From positions 124,001-188,000 of IMG/VR virus record IMGVR_UViG_3300044712_001462: a stretch of DNA of 64,000 nucleotides. The stretch is one strand, 5' to 3'. The notes beneath the pieces are model-generated. The model did no database searches and had not been told where the DNA came from. It saw nothing but the letters and a program-made list of their open reading frames with translations. The position numbers and the translations under genes were made by a program. Shown piece by piece: positions 63,551-64,000 of the stretch. The DNA is from a virus. Numbering within the stretch: the first letter of the stretch is position 1; the number at the start of each line of letters is the position of its first letter.

Positions 63551-63997
63551 TTACGCCATCGAGGCTCTCGACAGCTCTCCACCTCCGCCACCTTGCGGAT
63601 AAAACTGTCCCCAGAAGTTCTTCATCGTATCATCGTCTTTGTCCTGGTTTTGAGCCAAGAGCTGCCCCAACATTGCACTGGTAGCGTTAGGCTCTCCTCC
63701 GTCCCGCGCAATCGACGGAGGAACCGGATCACGGTAACGCGGACTCAAACCAATCTGCGGAGCGAGTCGGTTATAGTCACTCAGCACATTACTTTTACCG
63801 TTCTGCCACAGACCCTTTATCAGATCCGTAAGACCTCCACCCTGCAGCATCGTGCCTAGACCCTGCATGACTGGGGACTGCGACATGGCATAAGCACCCG
63901 GAAATGCGCCTCGTATGCCTTCTTGAACACTATTCTGTACCTGACCTGGCAACTCTTTCATACGCTCATCAACATACTGCTTGCCCTGGTCCATCAT
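63551..63997 (-). CDS. Gly/Gln-rich putative virion-related protein, possibly partial
   Basis: 148 residues are visible, with a helical first part (QYVDERMKELPGQVQNSVQE), QGLGTMLQGGG and a Gly-rich end (PQGGGGGELSRASMA). The Met codon lies next to the window edge, so the true start may be outside. Composition resembles the 274-aa protein at 815; virion role is a guess. Confidence 0.55.
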   Translation of the reverse strand: MMDQGKQYVDERMKELPGQVQNSVQEGIRGAFPGAYAMSQSPVMQGLGTMLQGGGLTDLIKGLWQNGKSNVLSDYNRLAPQIGLSPRYRDPVPPSIARDGGEPNATSAMLGQLLAQNQDKDDDTMKNFWGQFYPQGGGGGELSRASMA

Positions 63998-64000
63998 CTG

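Noticed and set aside
1-64000. CRISPR arrays, insertion sequences or toxin-antitoxin pairs
   Set aside because: No regularly spaced repeats, transposase motifs or recognisable toxin-antitoxin pairs were seen.

Overview
The window reads as part of a large, tightly packed temperate phage genome. About 160 mostly small genes are packed end to end, nearly all on the minus strand, with ATGA, TAATG or GTGA overlaps, strong Shine-Dalgarno sites and many GTG starts. The host is inferred to be a Planctomycetota bacterium. The integrase has the MPRKP...RLH start typical of planctomycete recombinases, and it overlaps a DUF1580 gene, a family known mainly from Planctomycetota next to integrases. Most of the small genes match no family I can name; many carry zinc-ribbon cysteines, leucine-zipper heptads or single membrane segments.

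Layout by coordinate. 1-2128: a partial gene, a conserved phage protein, a glycine-rich 274-aa putative virion protein and a tRNA. 2151-12873: a long run of small genes, including a coiled-coil cluster (7268-9172) joined by a repeated GGAGGGGATCGTG start junction. 12918-17603: short operons separated by terminators and a distinctive promoter motif, holding a spanin-like pair, a 2H phosphoesterase-like protein and an RmlD-like reductase. 17600-22175: a DUF3150-like gene, a Ycf46-like AAA+ ATPase broken by both a group I intron and a LAGLIDADG intein, and a DUF2997 gene. 23448-25290: the integration module (DUF1580, tyrosine integrase, and a non-coding region with a tRNA-Val-like sequence flanked by repeated 10-mers, which looks like attP). 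25311-35520: small genes plus two SAM methyltransferases and a GQNRL/ParB-like protein. 35626-40506: a glycan operon with methyltransferases, three glycosyltransferases and a deacetylase-like protein. 40918-42750: the only plus-strand island (zincin, HTH protein, metallophosphoesterase). 42747-63129: small genes, among them a dNMP kinase, a VWA protein, a DUF4406 protein, an exported PD-(D/E)XK-like protein, a radical SAM enzyme and a HAD nucleotidase. 63551-end: start of a further Gly/Gln-rich, probably virion-related gene.

Regulation is unusually legible. Six minus-strand promoters share CTAAATT, exactly 16 bases, then CATAAT (one CACAAT); in four of them the TAA inside CTAAATT is the stop codon of the preceding gene. 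A second dispersed motif, close to the palindrome TGATAGCGCTATCA, occurs at least eight times and resembles phage operators or stoperators. Intrinsic terminators separate the operons.

Three genes end in TGA and are followed in the same frame by coding-like sequence with no start codon, which suggests read-through or recent truncation. No CRISPR array, insertion sequence, terminase, portal, capsid or polymerase gene was found, so this appears to be an accessory, early or lysogeny section of the genome. Functions are from motif recognition by eye; no database search was run.
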